Positions 60,049-64,000 of a stretch of 64,000 bases of DNA are shown piece by piece; within the stretch, counting starts at the first letter, position 1, and each line of letters starts with the position of its first letter. The stretch spans positions 1 to 64,000 of the forward strand of contig NZ_RBAH01000027.1 of NCBI RefSeq assembly GCF_003626695.1. Reading direction: 5' to 3'. Under the pieces are notes generated by a model. It did no database searches. It saw nothing but the letters and a program-made list of their open reading frames with translations, and was not told the DNA's origin. The position numbers were made by a program, and so were the translations under genes. This DNA comes from Paenibacillus ginsengarvi (lineage in GTDB: Bacteria; Bacillota; Bacilli; Paenibacillales; NBRC-103111).

Positions 60049-63000
60049 CGACATTGTCGATTCGGAACGAGTGGCTCCCCGTCCATTCGGTCCCCGGAAA
60101 ATGCGTCATTCGGGACGAACGACCCGCTGCCGCTCCGCTTGCGGCGGCGTCCGCATAGAGGAAGCCCGGGTCCCCGTCCAGGCCGATCGCGGTCTGACCG
60201 GATGGCGCCAGCGGAGTTACGGAGGCGATCGGATAAGCGGCGGTCGTACCGTCCGGATGCGTAATGACCACATACCGGCCAACGACGCTCCTCGGAATAT
60301 CGCCGTCTACGATCAATGCGTGTTCCCCTCCGGTACGATCCGGTTGTCTGACGGCTTGGATGATACCCGTTATCGGACCGACTCCCTGCACTGTACGGTC
60401 GCCTGCGGTCAAGCGGCTGCCGCCGACAAGCATCATATATCGGACAACTCCGTTCTCGAAACGGATGAATCCGCCTTTGCCCTCTAGCTCCCACTCCCCT
60501 GCCCGAAGCGGCTCACTACCGTCGTAATGCGGAGCACTCATCAGCACATCGGTCACGCTGCCGTAAGTTACGGTCACGACCGCCCGTTTCGCAGCTTCGT
60601 CCGACAGCGGCACCTCCACCCGTTCGATGGCCGGTTTGACTCCGGCCGCGAAAGGCTCCATTACATGCACGAATTGGCTGTCCAGAGCGGAACCGTCCCG
60701 GCTGTCGCGCCGCACGATCCATTTCGGCATATCGTACAGCACCGCCTCGCTGTTGCGATCCCCGTCCAGACCGAGAAGGCGTGTCGATCTAATAGAAGGG
60801 GCCCGCCCCAGAAACAGCCGATTGTTCCCCTTCCCCACATGGCCGAATAGTTTAAGCCCGGCGCGAACCCGCTTCCCATCGCCGGAAGTAAGCGTCATGT
60901 CATATACGCCTTCGGGCAGCTTGGCCGTTTTCACCTGTTTTACGTAAGTATAAGCGTAATATTGGTTGTCGCTTGTGCCGCCATAATCGGTTTCCTGCTT
61001 CGGAAGGACGATTTCCGGCTGACCTTCGACCAAATACGGACCGTAATCCGTCATCCCGATGTTCGCCGCCATATCGGAATCCCCATTCGCCTCGCCGTTC
61101 AACGTATACTCGTGCCGCAAACCGCCGTTTACGCGGAACAGGTCAACCGTATACCCCTCGGCGCCGGCCGCTCCTGCAAAGCCGACAAACCACAGCTCCC
61201 GCGAATATTCCTCCACCTCTTCGTAGGCGGTCTCCTGACAGGCGCGAATAACTTGAACGTTACCTTCTGCCGCAAACGCCTGGATGCTGCCGCCACGCCG
61301 CGCTTCACCGTTTATCCGTGCATCCCGTCCATTCACCGTAACGGTATTATGGCCGAGTGTGGAAACCGACCACTGCCGGTAAAACGTGTGCGTATAACCG
61401 AGATCGGGCAGCAGCTCCGTCCGTTCGGCGTATAACGCGATGCCCAGCGGATCTTTGTGGTCATGGCCGTTATTGGGCGAAAAGGTCAAATACAGCTGCG
61501 CCTGCCCCGGCCCTTCGCCCCGCGTCAGCTTCGCGATACCCGCCTGCGGCACGACAAGCGAGCGCGTCGACCGGGGAGCGGGCGCTGTCTGGAACGCCCA
61601 AGTATCGTTTATGGGAACGTTTTTTCCGTCCGGATAGGCAAGCAGATCGGGCAGCTCCAGCATGCGGGCAAGCTGCGGAACGGCAGACCTGGAATCGAAG
61701 TTGTCGTAGCGCCGGCCGTCACGCGGACTTACATACCCCGGCGGATCGCTCCATCCGTCCAGAGCGCGGATGGTCTGGATCAAGCCGCCGTACGTCTGCC
61801 GATGATACGAAAGCGATATTTCTTTCCAGAAGCCGTCCGCGAGGTACGAGCTTTGTACGAAACGTATCATCCGTTCCACGGCCTCGTGCACGTACTGCGG
61901 CTCGCGAAGCGCCATGCCGAGCCGGATCAGGCCGATCCAGTTCGGGAATTCGATATTGTGCTGAAGCACCGGATAAGAAAGCACCGATTCGAGCGACGGA
62001 CGCAGCATCCGTTCCACGATGCGGGCCCGAACGTCTGCCCCTGCTTCGGCGCCGAGCAGCTCGAAGGCATTCGTCCGCTCCACTTCGAGAAAAGCATCGA
62101 TCAGCGGCAGCAAACCGTGCAAATCCATCGAGCTCCAGCGATCCCACAACCCGCCGAAATACGGGTAAGGCGGCTCGGCATAACCCGGTATCGGATGCTG
62201 CACCCAAACCGAGTCGTTAAAGCGAACCCAGCCCTCATACGCGATCGCGAAACGAAGCAGCAGACGCGCCGCGCCAAGCGGGTCGACGGAAGCGAGCTTG
62301 CAGGTTTCGGCGACGGCATATTTGCGCTGATGGTGCCATAGATGAGCCGACAAAAAGTAACGTCTGCCAAGCTCGTCCTCGTAATACGGGTAGTCGACCG
62401 GCTCCCCCTTCCGGTTGCGAACGGTCAGCTTGTTCGATTCCGGATACCGGTCGTTCGGATAGGACATTCCGCCTTCGTCCACGGATACGATACTCCAGGG
62501 CGATTCCGGCGACCAAGTATAGTTAGCCGAACGAAAGCCGAGCAGCGGGCGATGCGGCACACCGGCGGCAAAAAAGCCGACTTGGTTAGGAACAAGCCGT
62601 TCCAGAAATCGCACCTTCTCCGAGGGCGGGGCCGATGATACTTGCTTTTTTGATCCGCCAGAATCGCTTGGCAAAGCGGCTGCCGCTCCGGCCAAACGTT
62701 CTCCGGCGGCGATCAAGTCGAAGCGGTCGAAGCAAACGATGTCGAACCGCTTGCCATCCGCGCCTTCCCCGCCCGCGAGCAGCCGGAGCTGATACAACCC
62801 GTCCTCCAGCGGCTCGGGATGGCTGAAACAAAGCGACCATTCCCCGCTCGGTCCGACCGATACGCGCAGCGTTATCGACGTCCTACGGCCCGACGGGTCG
62901 ATCCAGTGCATAACGAGCCCCTGCGCCAGAGCGGCAGCCGATCTATCGTCAACATGAAGAATAAGTTTTTTTTCCGTGAAACTAGTATAAAGAAGCTTGA

Positions 63001-63736
63001 TCGCCGAGGACAGGCGGCCTCCCGGAGACTTCCCGACGAACACCGTCCCTAGCCGGCCCTCATTTGCCACATACAAGTCGAGATGGAACACCCTTTGATC
63101 CAGCGAGCGGCGAACGTCATCCATGCGGACCGTTCCCGTTCGGATCGGCACCCAGGAGGAGAGCGGAATCGCGCCCCCGGGACCGCCGTAACGGACGATC
63201 GCCAGCCCCCACTCCGCGCCGGTCCGTAGATCGGCGTCGTTAAAGGCGGTCAGCGGAATCGCCGCATCCGCTCGCCAGCTTCCGTCCTCTCCCTTCGCGA
63301 CAACCGTACGAACGCCCGTTTCTTCTGTCAAAGTCACGATCGTTTGCCGCCGATCCTTCGGCTCCGCTCCCGTCCAATTGTTATAGCCGATTATCGTCGG
63401 ATGCGAACCGGGCGATACCTCAATCGGAACCGAATAAAACAAGTTCCCGTCGGCAGGCGTGGCAAGCAGAATGAATACGTTCTCCGCGTCCGGAGACGTT
63501 TCGTCCGCCCGTTCGCTAGCCAGCCCGATGTGAAGATACTCTCCGTCGCAGACCAGCCGCGCCCGTGTGTCCGGGCCGGCAGGACCGTTATAAAATGCGG
63601 TCACGAAGCCTTCAATAGAACCGTCCCGCTGCCCAATACGATCCTGATCGTCGGCTGTTGGAGCAACCATGTCCATAACCGTCCACTTGTCTGTGTAGAT
63701 CCGAACGGCGCCGTTATCCCCTTTAAGCGGATTCAT
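60023..63736 (-). CDS. Giant cytoplasmic heparinase II/III-like protein
   Basis: 1237 residues, paralogue of 49930-53727 with the same order: CBM9-like start (YNNWTGAEP, SSWVPIRTGTV), alpha-toroid with YPVLQHNIEFPNWIGL and ISLSYHRQTYGG, heparinase sheet with NNGHDHKDPLGIALY (about 755) and STLGHNTVTVNGRDA, and the same C-terminal end (FPGTEWTGSHSFRID). Unlike the paralogue it has no signal peptide. ATG 63736 follows AAAGGGG; GTG 63763 lacks a ribosome site. The 3' end overlaps the end of the GH31-AraC gene by 26 bases, tail to tail. It follows a Gfo/Idh/MocA dehydrogenase gene by 23 bases. Confidence 0.85.
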   Translation of the reverse strand: MNPLKGDNGAVRIYTDKWTVMDMVAPTADDQDRIGQRDGSIEGFVTAFYNGPAGPDTRARLVCDGEYLHIGLASERADETSPDAENVFILLATPADGNLFYSVPIEVSPGSHPTIIGYNNWTGAEPKDRRQTIVTLTEETGVRTVVAKGEDGSWRADAAIPLTAFNDADLRTGAEWGLAIVRYGGPGGAIPLSSWVPIRTGTVRMDDVRRSLDQRVFHLDLYVANEGRLGTVFVGKSPGGRLSSAIKLLYTSFTEKKLILHVDDRSAAALAQGLVMHWIDPSGRRTSITLRVSVGPSGEWSLCFSHPEPLEDGLYQLRLLAGGEGADGKRFDIVCFDRFDLIAAGERLAGAAAALPSDSGGSKKQVSSAPPSEKVRFLERLVPNQVGFFAAGVPHRPLLGFRSANYTWSPESPWSIVSVDEGGMSYPNDRYPESNKLTVRNRKGEPVDYPYYEDELGRRYFLSAHLWHHQRKYAVAETCKLASVDPLGAARLLLRFAIAYEGWVRFNDSVWVQHPIPGYAEPPYPYFGGLWDRWSSMDLHGLLPLIDAFLEVERTNAFELLGAEAGADVRARIVERMLRPSLESVLSYPVLQHNIEFPNWIGLIRLGMALREPQYVHEAVERMIRFVQSSYLADGFWKEISLSYHRQTYGGLIQTIRALDGWSDPPGYVSPRDGRRYDNFDSRSAVPQLARMLELPDLLAYPDGKNVPINDTWAFQTAPAPRSTRSLVVPQAGIAKLTRGEGPGQAQLYLTFSPNNGHDHKDPLGIALYAERTELLPDLGYTHTFYRQWSVSTLGHNTVTVNGRDARINGEARRGGSIQAFAAEGNVQVIRACQETAYEEVEEYSRELWFVGFAGAAGAEGYTVDLFRVNGGLRHEYTLNGEANGDSDMAANIGMTDYGPYLVEGQPEIVLPKQETDYGGTSDNQYYAYTYVKQVKTAKLPEGVYDMTLTSGDGKRVRAGLKLFGHVGKGNNRLFLGRAPSIRSTRLLGLDGDRNSEAVLYDMPKWIVRRDSRDGSALDSQFVHVMEPFAAGVKPAIERVEVPLSDEAAKRAVVTVTYGSVTDVLMSAPHYDGSEPLRAGEWELEGKGGFIRFENGVVRYMMLVGGSRLTAGDRTVQGVGPITGIIQAVRQPDRTGGEHALIVDGDIPRSVVGRYVVITHPDGTTAAYPIASVTPLAPSGQTAIGLDGDPGFLYADAAASGAAAGRSSRMTHFPGTEWTGSHSFRIDNVVTVSFPRE

Positions 63737-63759
63737 CCAAACCGCCCCTTTCCCGAACC

Positions 63760-64000
63760 TCACTGCGCTGCCACAGGGCTCAGCTTCACGATCCGCTCCT
63801 CGGCAGCCGATACATAAGCGGCTTCCATCAGCTGCGTCAAAACGATTCCCTGCCGGACCGTAATAGCCGGGGCTTTATCGTAGAGACAATAGTCCGCCCA
63901 TTGATCGACCGGCGACGGCAATCCCGGCGGAAGCTTATCCGGCCGGAGCCACCCGGAATGGGCGCCCGAAGGCAGAAGCGAGCTGCGCAGCTCCACCTGG
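63760..64000 (-). CDS. Gfo/Idh/MocA-family dehydrogenase, C-terminal part (cut by window edge)
   Basis: Only the last ~80 residues are inside the window; the frame is open to the right edge. The tail with HPVDQWADY-like DQWADYCLYDKAP, then ITVRQGIVLTQLMEAAYVSAAEERIVKL is typical of the C-terminal end of NAD(P)-dependent sugar dehydrogenases of this family. It lies 23 bases upstream of the cytoplasmic heparinase-like gene on the same strand, so it is probably the previous gene of that operon. Confidence 0.75.
   Translation of the reverse strand, partial: QVELRSSLLPSGAHSGWLRPDKLPPGLPSPVDQWADYCLYDKAPAITVRQGIVLTQLMEAAYVSAAEERIVKLSPVAAQ

Noticed and set aside
1..64000. tRNA, rRNA, prophage or plasmid origin
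   Set aside because: No tRNA T-loop consensus, rRNA segment, phage structural gene or replication initiator was recognised.

Overview
The window looks like chromosome from a spore-forming Firmicute of the Paenibacillaceae (Paenibacillus/Cohnella type). The evidence is a moderately high GC content, strong AGGAGG-type ribosome-binding sites, frequent TTG/GTG starts, an S-layer-homology protein, a GerMN lipoprotein, a LysM-GH18 spore-cortex hydrolase, a DynA-type tandem dynamin, a YolD protein, sigV/rsiV and parE-parC. No rRNA, tRNA or CRISPR array was seen. The left edge cuts an IS30-type transposase and the right edge cuts a Gfo/Idh/MocA dehydrogenase.

Layout. 1-5.3 kb: IS30 remnant, a MocR regulator convergent with a nitrilase, two small conserved proteins, and an ArsB-type pump. 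5.4-10.4 kb: a YqeK-like HD phosphohydrolase, a sigV-rsiV-stalk-protein operon with its own ECF-type promoter, and a LexA-box-flanked divergent pair (yolD cluster / SRAP peptidase). 10.5-20.4 kb: a GDPD plus TarJ-like reductase operon, a DUF4184 membrane protein, methionine aminopeptidase, a YrzF-like kinase, an NlpC/P60 hydrolase, a two-component system, a PAP2 phosphatase, a methyltransferase and a MarR regulator. 20.7-37 kb: topoisomerase IV (parE-parC), an SGNH-ABC operon, a SleL-like hydrolase, a BmrCD-like heterodimeric ABC exporter, a secreted unknown and a beta-propeller protein. 37-49.8 kb: dynA, a small conserved protein, nth, an SLH-domain surface protein, a GerMN lipoprotein, an AMIN-amidase and leuCD.

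49.9-64 kb is the most unusual part and looks like an undescribed glycan-use locus. It holds an orphan solute-binding lipoprotein, two giant (about 1240-1265 aa) paralogous heparinase II/III-like proteins (one with a signal peptide, one without), an FAD-dependent oxidoreductase, the end of a Gfo/Idh/MocA dehydrogenase, and a 958-residue regulator. That regulator fuses a GH31 glycosidase-like domain, apparently lacking its acid/base residue and perhaps also its nucleophile, to a C-terminal AraC helix-turn-helix. A plausible reading is that the solute-binding protein and secreted lyase-like protein handle extracellular glycan, the cytoplasmic paralogue and the oxidoreductases process imported fragments, and the GH31-AraC protein senses a sugar and controls the divergent promoter region. 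Functions in this region are inferred from family membership and gene order only.

Most genes are on the minus strand, many followed by clear hairpin/T-tract terminators. Gene starts were chosen from the ribosome-binding site where it decides the matter, so several are shorter (or in one case longer) than the maximal open frame.
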